Positions 44,625-53,330 of a stretch of DNA of 64,000 bases are shown here, piece by piece. How positions within the stretch are numbered: the first letter of the stretch is position 1; every line of letters begins with the position of its first letter. The stretch comes from Nocardioides donggukensis (GTDB lineage Bacteria; Actinomycetota; Actinomycetes; Propionibacteriales; Nocardioidaceae). Where the stretch lies: the NCBI RefSeq assembly GCF_014842875.1, contig NZ_JACYXZ010000003.1, positions 558,001-622,000 on the forward strand, read 5' to 3'. The position numbers and the translations under genes are program-made. Under the pieces are notes generated by a model, which did not search any database, was not told the DNA's origin, and was given only the letters and a program-made list of their open reading frames with translations.

Positions 44625-45296
44625 TCAGAGGGTGAGCCAGGGCTCCCCGGCGAGGACCCTCCCGACCGGCGCCGGCACCTGCTCGCCCAGCAGCGTCGCC
44701 AGCGCCCAGTCGGCAGCCGCCTGCTCGAAGACGCCGCCCTGGCGCAGCATGGCGTGCTTGCCGCCGGGGACCTGGATGAAGCCCACGTCGGTGCGCCGCG
44801 CGACCCGCCGCGCCACCGTCTCCGCGCGGGCCGGGTCGGCGATCCGGTCCTCGGTGCCGTGCACGAACAGGACCCGGCGCCCGGCCAGGTCCGTGTCGTC
44901 GGTCGGGTAGACCCAGGGGTTGAGCGCGACCACGCTGCGGACGCCCGTGTGGCCGCCGGCCATCAGGGCCGCCCGGCCGCCGAGGGAGTGCCCGACGAGG
45001 CAGGTGCCGAGCTCGCCGTGCTGCTGCTGCACCGAGTCCAGCGCCCACTCGACATCCCGGACCGGGGTGAACTCGTGGTCCCACCCTCGCACCGAGTTGA
45101 GCAGCCGATAGACCGCGAGCCGTCCCCGGCCGGCCTTGGCGATGCGACGGGCGATGGGGATCATCCGCAGCACCGAGAGCTGGGTCGGGCTGACCGCCAT
45201 CCGCCCCTCGCGCGCCGCGCCACCGTGCAGGAGCAGCACCGCGCCCTCGGGGTGCTCGGGCACGTGGGTCGGGATCAGTCGGGGCTGGAGGTGCAC
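44625..45296 (-). CDS. alpha/beta hydrolase
   Basis: A 223-aa serine hydrolase. HGG of the oxyanion hole, nucleophile elbow GHSLGG, acid in GTEDRIADP and histidine in GGKHAML complete the triad. Esterase, lipase or thioesterase activity is possible. GTG 45296 gives the usual HLxPRLIP lead into LLLHGG; CACGAT 6 nt upstream may be a leaderless -10. It lies 22 nt upstream of the DinB-fold gene on the same strand, so the two could be co-transcribed. Confidence 0.85.
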   Translation of the reverse strand: MHLQPRLIPTHVPEHPEGAVLLLHGGAAREGRMAVSPTQLSVLRMIPIARRIAKAGRGRLAVYRLLNSVRGWDHEFTPVRDVEWALDSVQQQHGELGTCLVGHSLGGRAALMAGGHTGVRSVVALNPWVYPTDDTDLAGRRVLFVHGTEDRIADPARAETVARRVARRTDVGFIQVPGGKHAMLRQGGVFEQAAADWALATLLGEQVPAPVGRVLAGEPWLTL

Positions 45297-45348
45297 GGGG
45301 TCATCGTGCCCCAGCGCTCCAAGGCGGGCCGCACCGAGCCCCAGGCGC

Positions 45349-45825
45349 TCAGCCGGCCGACGTGAGCGCCGTGACCGCGGCCTCGACCACCTCCTCCGGC
45401 CCGGCAGCCACGTCGACGACGTACCCGGCCTCGTCCGCCTCGAGGGGCTCCAGGTCGGCGTATTGAGAGGGCAGGAGTCGGGCGGGCATGAAGTGCCCCG
45501 TCCGCTCGGCCTGTCGCCGGGCGACGAGCTCGGGGCTCCCGGCGAGGTGGAGGAACACCACGTCGGGCGCGTGCCGCCGCAGCCGGTCCCGGTAGCTGCG
45601 CTTCAGCGCCGAGCAGCTGATCACGCCACCGGCCGGGTGGGAGGCGAGCCAGCGCCCGACCTCGTCCAGCCAGCCGGCGCGGCTCTCGTCGGTGAGGGGT
45701 GTCCCCGCGCTCATGGCGCGGACGTTGGCCTCCGGGTGCAGGTCGTCGCCCTCCTCGAACGGCACGCCCAGCGCGTCGGCCACGGCGGCCCCCACCGTCG
45801 ACTTGCCGGAGCCCGAGACGCCCAT
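45349..45825 (-). CDS. gntK: gluconokinase
   Basis: ATP-dependent phosphorylation of gluconate to 6-phosphogluconate. A P-loop (GVSGSGKST) opens the protein, with DDLHP and the CSALKRSYRD segment matching GntK. ATG 45825 gives 158 aa with the P-loop at residues 2-10. A CTG at 45858 overlapping the preceding stop (CTGA) would give 169 aa, nearer the family length, and may be the real start. It follows the secreted PKD-like protein closely. Confidence 0.88.
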   Translation of the reverse strand: MGVSGSGKSTVGAAVADALGVPFEEGDDLHPEANVRAMSAGTPLTDESRAGWLDEVGRWLASHPAGGVISCSALKRSYRDRLRRHAPDVVFLHLAGSPELVARRQAERTGHFMPARLLPSQYADLEPLEADEAGYVVDVAAGPEEVVEAAVTALTSAG

Positions 45826-45854
45826 GACGACGACGCGAGGGCCGGGCCGCGCGG

Positions 45855-46664
45855 TCAGTACGACGCCACCAAGGTCGGGCGGCCCTCGACCACGCTCAGC
45901 TCGACGGGCTCGCCGGCGATCGTGACGGTGCCGACCACGTCCTGCCACGGGCCGCCATCGACCCGGAACCGTGCGGAGTACGTCGTGTCCACGGCCGGGC
46001 GGACGGTCACCTGCGCGTCGGCATAGCGGTGGGAGACGTACTCGTCCATCGACACTCCCTCCGCGAACGCCCGACCCGGCGAGGTCGACACCTGCTGGGT
46101 GCCGTCGCCGTGCCGCCAGGTGAACGACGACGCCCAGATCTCCAGGTCCACCCGGCGGCCCAGGAGGCGCACCGTGCGCTGGAGTGGCGCGGCCTCGGTC
46201 CGGAAGAGGGTGTCGAAGTTGACCAGCGTCCGGCCGCCCGGGGGCTGGACGACGATCGAGGAGCCGGGGAGGGGGATGCGGCGGAGGGCTCGGCGGACGA
46301 TCGGCTCGGTGACCTGGGGTGGGGCGGGTGGGGCGGCCGTGGGGTCGGCGGGGGTGCAGGTGCCGAGGATCGCTTGGATGTCCGACGTCGCTGACAAGAC
46401 GAATCCGCCCGTCGGCGAGGTGTCATCGGCGATGCAGGCGGTTGACGTCTGGCAGGTCGGGCTGACCGTCTGGGTGCACGGGACGGCGGCATCCGAGACC
46501 GGGGAGACGCCCGGCGCGCCTATCGTCGTCGCACCGGGGACGACTTCCGAGGCGTTGACCAGAAGGTTGTTGTCGGGGGCTGTGACGTCAGGGTCCGCCA
46601 TGGCGTTCGATGCGAAACCAAGCAGTGCCGTTGTCATCGCGAAACAGAGAACTGGCCGCTTCAT
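45855..46664 (-). CDS. secreted protein of unknown function
   Basis: A 269-aa exported protein. The signal peptide ends near ASNAMADPD. The N-terminal half has several Cys residues (PCTQTVSPTCQTSTACIAD); a Pro-rich linker leads to a C-terminal beta-sandwich reminiscent of PKD-type domains with ASSFTWRHGDG. No catalytic residues are seen. Its ATG overlaps the stop of the DUF6318 lipoprotein by 4 nt (ATGA on the minus strand), so the two secreted proteins are coupled and may act together. Confidence 0.75.
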   Translation of the reverse strand: MKRPVLCFAMTTALLGFASNAMADPDVTAPDNNLLVNASEVVPGATTIGAPGVSPVSDAAVPCTQTVSPTCQTSTACIADDTSPTGGFVLSATSDIQAILGTCTPADPTAAPPAPPQVTEPIVRRALRRIPLPGSSIVVQPPGGRTLVNFDTLFRTEAAPLQRTVRLLGRRVDLEIWASSFTWRHGDGTQQVSTSPGRAFAEGVSMDEYVSHRYADAQVTVRPAVDTTYSARFRVDGGPWQDVVGTVTIAGEPVELSVVEGRPTLVASY

Positions 46665-47242
46665 CGGATGACGTCCAGCCGGCTAACACGCCACGCACCG
46701 CTTGACCGCTTCAGGACGATCCTCATCGCAGTCGCCTCTCGCATTGTTCGATCTACCACTTCACCGTCGCTGTTGATGAGAGCTCTCGGAGATTGTCGAA
46801 CTCGGATGAAATAAGCGGGCGTCTTCAGCTTCGAGGGTGAGTCGGGAACGAATCGGTCCGCGAACCACCCGTCAGTTTTCAGGCGCCCGCCCTTGTTGTA
46901 GACGTTGTCGATGCGACCTGTGATCGACTGGCACGACTGACACTGCTTCGTTGACAACGCCAGGGCTGCCTTCGTATCGCCCGTCGTCATGGCTTCTGAC
47001 AACACCTCGAACCAGTAGCGCACGAACGCCTTGGCACTCGCCTCGTCCGTCCCCACGGCCTCGGACGGTATCGACAGCCCCTCGTCGGTCGGGGTTGCGT
47101 CGGGTGACGGTGACGACTGCTGCGAGGGGGACGACGGCGTACTCGGGCTTGATGAGCCGTCGGCGTCCGAGCAGCCGGACAGCATCAGCGGCAGGACCAG
47201 CGGCACCCACACCAGCCCGGCACCCCAACGACGTACGCGCAT
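46661..47242 (-). CDS. DUF6318 family lipoprotein
   Basis: A 193-aa lipoprotein with lipobox LSGC, a Ser/Pro-rich linker and the DUF6318 core: AKAFVRYWFEVLSEAMTTGD, a CQSC pair, and GGRLKTDGWF. The fold resembles NTF2-like domains; its function is unknown. The DNA of its C-terminal part is unusual: 174 of 300 bases (58 %) from 46681 to 46980 are G or C, against well over 70 % for neighbouring genes, so it may have arrived by transfer. Confidence 0.8.
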   Translation of the reverse strand: MRVRRWGAGLVWVPLVLPLMLSGCSDADGSSSPSTPSSPSQQSSPSPDATPTDEGLSIPSEAVGTDEASAKAFVRYWFEVLSEAMTTGDTKAALALSTKQCQSCQSITGRIDNVYNKGGRLKTDGWFADRFVPDSPSKLKTPAYFIRVRQSPRALINSDGEVVDRTMREATAMRIVLKRSSGAWRVSRLDVIR

Positions 47243-47348
47243 GCGCTGACCTTCCCGAGGTGACGCCCTCTCCCAGCGTCCCTGACACCGTAGGCAACCG
47301 CTCCGGCGTGGCGGAAGACCCCGATCGGGATCTGTGGACAATGACCCC

Positions 47349-47930
47349 ATGCCGTTGCCCTGGCCGCTGCCCGACCGATCCGACCTGAGGGATCGCCTGC
47401 TGGAGGCGTACCGGCGCGGCCGCGGCTACCACGACGTACGGCACCTCGGCGAGGTCCTGGACCGTCTGCACGAGCTGGGCGCCTCGGAGAACCGCGACCT
47501 GATCCTGGCCGCCTGGTACCACGACGCGGTCTACGACGCAGCCGGGGACAACGAGGATCGCAGCGCCCGCCTCGCCCAGGAGCAGCTGGCCGGCACCGGC
47601 GCCGACGGGGCCGAGGTCGCCCGCCTGGTGAGGCTCACGAAGTCCCACGACCCGGCACCGGGCGACGCCGACGGCGAGGCGCTGTGCGACGCGGACCTGG
47701 CGATCCTGGCCGCGGGCGACGAGCGGTACGCGGAGTACGTCGCCGGGGTGCGCGCGGAGTACGCGCACATCCCCGACGCCGACTTCGCCCGCGGGCGGGC
47801 CGCGATCCTCGAGGAACTGCTCGGGCACGGTCGGCTGTTCCGCACCGCACACGGGCAGCGGCACTGGGAGCAGCCGGCGCGGTCGAACCTCGCCCGCGAG
47901 CTCGAGGAGCTGCGCCGACAGGCTGGCTGA
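47349..47930 (+). CDS. HD-domain predicted metal-dependent phosphohydrolase
   Basis: A 193-aa protein with YHDVRHLGEVL and the WYHDAVYD HD pair plus later acidic residues, typical of small HD phosphohydrolases. ATG 47349 is preferred over GTG 47334 because GACAAT then lies 6 nt before the start, a likely leaderless -10. The substrate is unknown. A 79-bp repeat element follows 30 nt after the stop. Confidence 0.8.
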   Translation: MPLPWPLPDRSDLRDRLLEAYRRGRGYHDVRHLGEVLDRLHELGASENRDLILAAWYHDAVYDAAGDNEDRSARLAQEQLAGTGADGAEVARLVRLTKSHDPAPGDADGEALCDADLAILAAGDERYAEYVAGVRAEYAHIPDADFARGRAAILEELLGHGRLFRTAHGQRHWEQPARSNLARELEELRRQAG

Positions 47931-47960
47931 GGGCCGCTGCTCCCGCCCCTCCCTCTGCCA

Positions 47961-48039
47961 AAGAGCCGCAATTGCGGCCGTTCGACATGTTTTTGCCGCG
48001 ATTCCATGTCAGACGGCCGCAATTGCGGCCGTTCGACAG
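47961..48039. repeat. 79-bp inverted-repeat element, copy 1
   Basis: Two GCCGCAATTGCGGC palindromes (47965-47978 and 48016-48029) flank an inner GACATG (47984-47989)/CATGTC (48005-48010) hairpin. Copy 2 at 51018 matches at 74 of 79 positions by my count, in the same orientation. It resembles a MITE or REP/BIME element and encodes nothing. Confidence 0.85.
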
Positions 48040-48188
48040 CTCGGCCGATGCCGGCCGCGCACCACCCCCACCCCACGGGCATGGGCAGAACCACCCATCC
48101 CCTCGCACCGTGGATGCGCCGTGCGACCGACGCGACGACCCGTCCGGCCCTCCTAGCGTGACTGCTCCCGCACCTCCGAGGAGCAGCC

Positions 48189-49304
48189 ATGACGACCCAC
48201 ATCGAGACCGTGATCATCGGCGCCGGACAGGCCGGCCTGTCGACCGGCCACCACCTGCAGCGGCTCGGCCGCGACTTCGTGATCCTCGACGCCAACACCC
48301 GGATCGGCGACAACTGGCGGCAGCAGTGGGACTCGCTGCGGCTCTACTCCCCCGCCCGGTACGACGGCCTGCCCGGCCTGAGGTTCCCCGCGAAGCCGTG
48401 GTCGTTCCCCGGCAAGGAGGAGCTCGCCGACTACCTCGAGCACTACGCCCACCACTTCGCGCTCCCGGTGCGGCTCGGCGTCCGGGTGGAGAGCCTGGAC
48501 CCGGCACCCGACGGCGGCTACCAGGTGAGCACCAGCCGCGACACCTACCGCTGCAGCAACGTCGTCGTCGCCACCGGCAGCTTCGGACGCACCCCGTCGA
48601 TCCCGGACCTGGCCACGCGGCTCGACCCCGACATCCTGCAGCTGCACTCCAGTGAGTACCGGCGACCCGGTCAGCTCCGCGACGGCCCGGTGCTGGTCGT
48701 CGGCGCCTCCCACTCGGGCACCGACATCGCCCACGAGGTGGCACTGACCCACCGGACGACGCTGGCGGGACGCGACTGCGGCCAGATCCCGCTGCGGATC
48801 GAGACGCTGCACGCCCGGCTGGTGTTCCCCCTGATCGTCTTCGCCTGGCGGCACGTGCTCACCCGACGCACCCCGATCGGGCGCAAGGAGATGCCCCTGG
48901 TCCGCGTCCACGGCGGCCCCATGGTGCGGGTCAAGCGCTCCGACCTCGCCCGGCGCGGTGTCGAGCGGGTCACCGACCGCGTCGAGGAGGTCGTGGACGG
49001 CCGTCCGGTGGTGGCCGGCGTGCCGCGCGAGGTGGCGAACGTGGTCTGGGCGACCGGGTTCCGCCAAACGTTCGACTGGATCCACCTCCCGATCCTCGGT
49101 GAGGACGGCTGGCCGGTCGAGATGCGCGGGGAGGTGGAGGGCCAGCCGGGCCTGTACTTCTGCGGCCTGTCCTTCCAGTACTCGTTCAGTTCGATGATGC
49201 TGCCCGGCATCGGCCGGGACGCGGCGTACGTCGCCGACCGCATCGTCGACCGCGTCGCGGGTCGCGACCCTGCGGCCGTGCGCCGCGTCGACCGGGCCGC
49301 ATGA
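48189..49304 (+). CDS. YUC-like flavin monooxygenase/oxidoreductase
   Basis: A 371-aa FAD/NADPH oxidoreductase. FAD motif GAGQAG (11-16), the conserved GDNWRQQWDSLRLYSP patch, and the NADPH motif VVGASHSGTDIA are present; ATGF (WATGFRQTF) is the last signature. Relatives oxidise amines, thioethers or indoles. A strong GAGGAG precedes the start. With the downstream LuxR regulator it forms a two-gene cassette bracketed by the 79-bp elements. Confidence 0.9.
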   Translation: MTTHIETVIIGAGQAGLSTGHHLQRLGRDFVILDANTRIGDNWRQQWDSLRLYSPARYDGLPGLRFPAKPWSFPGKEELADYLEHYAHHFALPVRLGVRVESLDPAPDGGYQVSTSRDTYRCSNVVVATGSFGRTPSIPDLATRLDPDILQLHSSEYRRPGQLRDGPVLVVGASHSGTDIAHEVALTHRTTLAGRDCGQIPLRIETLHARLVFPLIVFAWRHVLTRRTPIGRKEMPLVRVHGGPMVRVKRSDLARRGVERVTDRVEEVVDGRPVVAGVPREVANVVWATGFRQTFDWIHLPILGEDGWPVEMRGEVEGQPGLYFCGLSFQYSFSSMMLPGIGRDAAYVADRIVDRVAGRDPAAVRRVDRAA

Positions 49305-49345
49305 GGCCGTGCCCGCCGTATCCTCGGCGGGAGGGAGGTGCCGCG

Positions 49346-50974
49346 ATGGGCGTGCTCGACGATCTGCAGCGGGCCAGGCAGACCTTCGAGCGCGGCGACT
49401 GGGCGGCGGCGTTCGAGGCCTGGTCCGCGGCTGACCCGGACCGGCTCGACCCCGAGGACCTGACCGGTCTGGCGACGGCGGCGCACCTGCTCGGCCGGTA
49501 CGACGAGACGGTGGCGGCCCTGCAGGAGCTGTTCGCCGCCCGGACGGAGGCCCACGAGACGGCCGGCGCCGTCCGCTGCGCGTTCTGGCTCGGCATGGTG
49601 TTCTCGGCCGGAGGCGACCCGACCCTGGGGCGGGCCTGGGCCGGCCGCGCGGAGCGGCTGCTCGAGGAGCTGGACGAAGACACCGTGGAGCGCGGGTACG
49701 TCGCGCTGCTGAGGATGTATCGGCACCTCACGGCCGGTGAGTTCGCCGAGGCCATGACGTGTGCCGAGCAGGTCGCCGAGCACGGCCGCCGGTTCGGGGA
49801 CCCGGACCTCCTGTTCACCGGGCTGGCATCGGTCGGCCGGTTCACGCTGCTCTCCGGACGAGTGCCCGAGGGGCTGTCGCTCTTCGACGAGGCGATGGTA
49901 GGAGTCGCCTCCGGCGAGGTGTCACCGGTCTTCGCCGGCCACGTGTACTGCGTCATGATCGAGGGCTGTCAGGAGGTCTCGGACCTCGGCCGGGCCGCCG
50001 AGTGGACCTCAGCCCTGACCCGGTGGTGCCTGGAGCAGCCGGGACTGGTGCTGTTCACCGGCCAATGCGCCGTCCACCGCGGTCAGATCATGCGGCTGCA
50101 CGGCGCCTGGCGCGAGGCGATCGAGGAGTTCGACCTCGCCGTCGAGCGGTACCTCGCCTCGCCCTCGGCAGACGCGGCCGGGCTGGCGCTGGCCGAGCGG
50201 GGCGACGTACAACGACTGCTGGGCGACCTCGAGGCCGCCGAGGCCAGCTACGACCGGGCCGCCGACCACGGCTACGAGCCGCAACCCGGCCTGGCCCTGC
50301 TGTGGGTGGCCCGGGGTCGTCGAGCGGCTGCCCGCGCCGCCGTCCTCCGGCTGCTCGGCGAGACGGCCGGGTCGGTGCCCCGGTCCCGACTGCTGCCCGG
50401 CGCCATCGAGGCGTTGCTCGCCTGTGGGGAGCCGGGCGTCGCACGCGGCCTGGCCGAGGAGCTGGACGAGACCGCCGCGGCGTTCGGCTGCTCGGGTCTG
50501 CTGGCCGCGGCCGCCACGGCGCACGGGGCGGTGGAGCTGGCCGAGGGCGACCCCGCGGGGGCGCTGCCCTATCTGCGCAAGGCGTCGACCGCGTGGTCCT
50601 CGATCGGGAGTCCCTTCGAGCTGGCCCGGGCGAGGGTTCTGGTGGGCCGAGCCCTGGAGGCGCTCGGCGACCGGGATTCGGCCCGGGCCGAGCTGACGAC
50701 CGCCCGGCGGGCCCTCGTGGAGCTGGGGGCGCGGCCCGACCTCGCCGAGGTGGACCGGCTGCTCACCCCCGATGGCCTGCCCGGCGGTCTGACCAGCCGT
50801 GAGGCCGAGGTGCTGCGGCTGGTCGCGTCCGGCCGGAGCAACGCCGGGATCGCCGCCGAGCTGGTGCTCAGCGAGAAGACGGTCGCCCGCCACCTCAGCA
50901 ACATCTTCACGAAGCTGGAGGTGACCTCGCGGACCGCCGCCGCGGCGTACGCGTTCGAGCACGACCTGGCGTGA
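49346..50974 (+). CDS. LuxR-family regulator with helical sensory region
   Basis: A 542-aa protein. The N-terminal ~470 residues are a TPR-like all-helical region (LLGRYDETVAALQELFA; GDLEAAEASYDRAA), and the C-terminus is a LuxR HTH (LTSREAEVLRLVASGRSNAG; SEKTVARHLSNIFTKL). No AAA/STAND ATPase motif is visible, unlike LAL regulators. GGAGGGAGG precedes ATG 49346. It follows the flavin monooxygenase on the same strand and likely controls that cassette. Confidence 0.85.
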   Translation: MGVLDDLQRARQTFERGDWAAAFEAWSAADPDRLDPEDLTGLATAAHLLGRYDETVAALQELFAARTEAHETAGAVRCAFWLGMVFSAGGDPTLGRAWAGRAERLLEELDEDTVERGYVALLRMYRHLTAGEFAEAMTCAEQVAEHGRRFGDPDLLFTGLASVGRFTLLSGRVPEGLSLFDEAMVGVASGEVSPVFAGHVYCVMIEGCQEVSDLGRAAEWTSALTRWCLEQPGLVLFTGQCAVHRGQIMRLHGAWREAIEEFDLAVERYLASPSADAAGLALAERGDVQRLLGDLEAAEASYDRAADHGYEPQPGLALLWVARGRRAAARAAVLRLLGETAGSVPRSRLLPGAIEALLACGEPGVARGLAEELDETAAAFGCSGLLAAAATAHGAVELAEGDPAGALPYLRKASTAWSSIGSPFELARARVLVGRALEALGDRDSARAELTTARRALVELGARPDLAEVDRLLTPDGLPGGLTSREAEVLRLVASGRSNAGIAAELVLSEKTVARHLSNIFTKLEVTSRTAAAAYAFEHDLA

Positions 50975-51017
50975 CCCGGCCGGCCGCGGCGCTCCGGTGG
51001 AGATCGCCGCCGCGCCG

Positions 51018-51096
51018 AAGAGCCGCAATTGCGGCCGTTCGACATGTTTTCGACGCGATTCCATGTCAGACGGCCGCAATTGCGGCTCTTGGACAG
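51018..51096. repeat. 79-bp inverted-repeat element, copy 2
   Basis: Same organisation and orientation as copy 1, with perfect 18-bp outer inverted repeats (AAGAGCCGCAATTGCGGC at 51018-51035 and its complement at 51073-51090). It begins 43 nt after the LuxR stop and ends before the DUF4031 gene. Confidence 0.85.
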
Positions 51097-51131
51097 GGGC
51101 AGGAGCCGGCCAACGTCCTCCCCTCGGCCGA

Positions 51132-51389
51132 TCAGCGGGTCTTGCGGCGCCGCAGTCCGGCCTCGGTGATCCGCCGCACCAGCTCCCGGCTCGACACCGG
51201 CTCGGCACCGGCCTCGAGCGCGGCGTCGTAGTACTCCTCCGGGATGTCGTAGTGGTCCCGGTCGAAGCCGCGGGCCGGCGCACCCAGGGCCGCGGCGAAC
51301 TCGTGCAGCTCCTCGTGAGAGGTGTCCGAGACCAGGTGCGACCACATCCGGCCCCGCCAGGGCACCTGCGGCGGGTCGATGAGGATCAC
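51132..51389 (-). CDS. DUF4031 family protein
   Basis: A small 85-aa protein. MILIDPPQVPWRGRMWSHL and FDRDHYDIPEEYY with a C-terminal SSRELVRRITEAGLR helix match DUF4031, a family of unknown function in actinobacteria. CACAAT lies 6 nt before GTG 51389, a possible leaderless -10. No partners are evident. Confidence 0.8.
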   Translation of the reverse strand: MILIDPPQVPWRGRMWSHLVSDTSHEELHEFAAALGAPARGFDRDHYDIPEEYYDAALEAGAEPVSSRELVRRITEAGLRRRKTR

Positions 51390-51434
51390 GGCGTCATTGT
51401 GTCAGGGCTGCCGGACGGTCCGGAGACCCGAGCC

Positions 51435-51806
51435 TCAGAACGAGTACGGACCGAACCGTCCCCACGCGACGATGACGGCCAGCACCAGCAGGACCGCGTT
51501 GACGCCGATGTTGGGGGTCTCACCCCGGCGACGGTGCGTGTTGGCGGCGAGCAGCATGAGCACGGCCAGGCCGGTCGCCGCCAACGGCGTGAGCACCGGC
51601 AGGACGTCCACGGCGGCCGGCAGCACCAGCCCGATCGCGGCGAGCAGCTCGGCCACGCCGATCAGGCGCACCGTGCGCGAGGAGAAGTCCTCCACCCACG
51701 GCTGGCTCGACGCCAGCTTCTGCCTGGGCTGCGACACCTTCATGCCGCCGGCCATGGCGAAGACTCCGGCCAGCAGGATCTGGATCACCCACAGTGCGAT
51801 GTCCAT
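51435..51806 (-). CDS. DoxX-like membrane protein
   Basis: A 123-aa protein with about four transmembrane helices and the DoxX-type GGMKVSQPRQKLA loop after helix 1; LIGVAELLAAIGLVLP is the second helix. DoxX proteins take part in thiol and oxidative-stress tolerance in mycobacteria, but the role here is inference. ATG 51806 is chosen because GAGGTG lies at a fitting distance; GTG 51815 is an alternative. Confidence 0.8.
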   Translation of the reverse strand: MDIALWVIQILLAGVFAMAGGMKVSQPRQKLASSQPWVEDFSSRTVRLIGVAELLAAIGLVLPAAVDVLPVLTPLAATGLAVLMLLAANTHRRRGETPNIGVNAVLLVLAVIVAWGRFGPYSF

Positions 51807-51900
51807 GGGAGACACCTCGCATCCGGGCGGGGACGGTCTCCACCCCTCACCGGTGCAACACCGAGGGTGCGGCGATTATTCGCCCGTGGAGCCCGGTCGC

Positions 51901-52473
51901 TCAGCCTCGACCGGCATCCGCCGCGCGACGAAGCACGTCCGACTCGTGGGTGACCGACTTGACCGTGGAGGCGTCCAGCAGCGGCGGGGTGTCCTGCTGG
52001 TGGAAGTCGGCCTCCGCGGTGTCGGGGTTGACGGCCGGGTCCGCCGCCGGGATGCCGGCCGGGGTCACCAGGTCCCCCTCAAGGTCCCCCTCCAGGGCAG
52101 AGTCGTCCGACGCGGACGCGGACGCGGACGCGGCGCGCGCCTCCGCGGCCAGCGCCTCCCCCACCGGGTCGGGTGCGGGCACCGGCTCCGGGCCGGGCAC
52201 CGGCATCGGCCCCGGCTCAGGGCCCGGGTCGGGAGCGGGAGCGGGTCCGGGCGCCGGCGGCGGCCCCGGGGTGGGCACGGGAGCCGGCGGCATCGGCTCC
52301 ACGGGTGGAGCGGTGACGGTGACCTCCTCGCGGCCCAGCAGGGCCGAGGCGCGGTTCACGGCCGAGGCACCCACCCGGGCGGTCACCCCCAGCCCGAAGT
52401 AGGCGGTGTCGCGGGCCACGCCGAGCACGCGTCCGGCGGTACGGCGTGGGCTGAGCGGCTTCTTCGATGACAC
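51901..52473 (-). CDS. Pro/Ala-rich protein of unknown function
   Basis: A 190-aa protein. The N-terminal 50 residues are helical and amphipathic (RVLGVARDTAYFGLGVTARVGASAVNRA as pieces), then a low-complexity Pro/Gly/Ala run of PAP and PGP units, then an acidic tail (GDLEGDLVTPAG). No family recognised. GTG 52473 is supported by AAAGGAG about 9 nt upstream. The N-terminal helix could associate with granules or membranes; inference only. Confidence 0.6.
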   Translation of the reverse strand: MSSKKPLSPRRTAGRVLGVARDTAYFGLGVTARVGASAVNRASALLGREEVTVTAPPVEPMPPAPVPTPGPPPAPGPAPAPDPGPEPGPMPVPGPEPVPAPDPVGEALAAEARAASASASASDDSALEGDLEGDLVTPAGIPAADPAVNPDTAEADFHQQDTPPLLDASTVKSVTHESDVLRRAADAGRG

Positions 52474-52549
52474 GGTGGGTGCTCCTTTCGTCGCGTCCGA
52501 CCATCCGGTAACCGGTTCCGTCGGTCGGCAAACGGGTACCGGACCCACC

Positions 52550-53278
52550 ATGACCGACCCGACCAAGCGCTCCCACCTGACCGGGCCCACGCACCGGGTC
52601 CGACCTCGCTGGACGTGGGCCGGCCTCGCCACGATGGTCGTCGGCCTGGCGCTGGCCGGCGCCGGCGTCGTCCTCCTGTCCTGGCCCTGGGCGGTGGTGG
52701 GCGCCGTCGTCCTCGCGGTCGGCGCCGCCGCCGGCCTGCGCGGGGGCCTGCTCTACGACACGACCCGGCACGGCTCGGCCGGCGACCTCGCCGCCGACGT
52801 GGTCCACGGCCGGCAGGTCCAGGCGCCCGGACCGGACGCCCACTACACCGGCCCGACGATCCGTGAGGACGTGGAGGAGACCGAGGCGGAGCGGCGTACG
52901 GCGCTCGCGGGGCAGCCCGGACTCCGGGCCTCCCTGGCTCCCGTGGGCGGTGTGGCACTGGCGGCCGCCTCGGTCTGGCTCTTCGTCTCGCAGATGCTGG
53001 TCTACCCGCAGACGGGCGGCGGCGAGACCGGCACCTGGCGGGCCCTGGCGGGAGCGGTCGTCGTCGGCCTGTGCGCGCTCCGGATCCTGCTGGTCGGCCG
53101 GGCCCGGCTGGCGGCCCTGGTCGCCCTGCTGACGGGCGACCTGCTGGTGCTGGGCGCGGTGTTCGTGGCAGGTGGTGGCGCGGCGGTCAGCGAGGCCGCG
53201 GCAGGCGTCGCCGTGGTGCTCGGCGCCGTCCTGGCGCTGGACCCGCGGGCCCGGCGCCTCGGACCGACGGCCTCCTGA
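52550..53278 (+). CDS. membrane protein of unknown function
   Basis: A 242-aa protein with about six hydrophobic helices in three pairs. The first pair (WTWAGLATMVVGLALAGAGVVLL; WAVVGAVVLAVGAAAGL) is followed by a cytoplasmic loop with a TGPTIREDVEETEAERRTAL acidic stretch. I do not recognise the family. It is divergent from the Pro-rich protein and lies 51 nt before cydA on the same strand, so it may belong to the oxidase operon, but a promoter box within the gap argues for separate transcription. Confidence 0.65.
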   Translation: MTDPTKRSHLTGPTHRVRPRWTWAGLATMVVGLALAGAGVVLLSWPWAVVGAVVLAVGAAAGLRGGLLYDTTRHGSAGDLAADVVHGRQVQAPGPDAHYTGPTIREDVEETEAERRTALAGQPGLRASLAPVGGVALAAASVWLFVSQMLVYPQTGGGETGTWRALAGAVVVGLCALRILLVGRARLAALVALLTGDLLVLGAVFVAGGGAAVSEAAAGVAVVLGAVLALDPRARRLGPTAS

Positions 53279-53284
53279 GAGCAC

Positions 53285-53330
53285 CGCCCCGACCGGGTGT
53301 GACCGCGCCCACGCGCGTAGATTCGGGGCG
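53285..53330 (+). promoter_or_regulatory. cydA promoter region with inverted repeat
   Basis: CGCCCCGA (53285-53292) and TCGGGGCG (53323-53330) form an 8-bp inverted repeat. TAGATT (53318-53323) ends 6 nt before GTG 53330, giving a leaderless transcript. The downstream arm covers the transcription start, so a regulator bound there could block initiation. Confidence 0.5.

Noticed and set aside
47961..48108. Short coding frames across the 79-bp elements
   Set aside because: They translate the palindromes only, differ between copies at the ends and have no start context.
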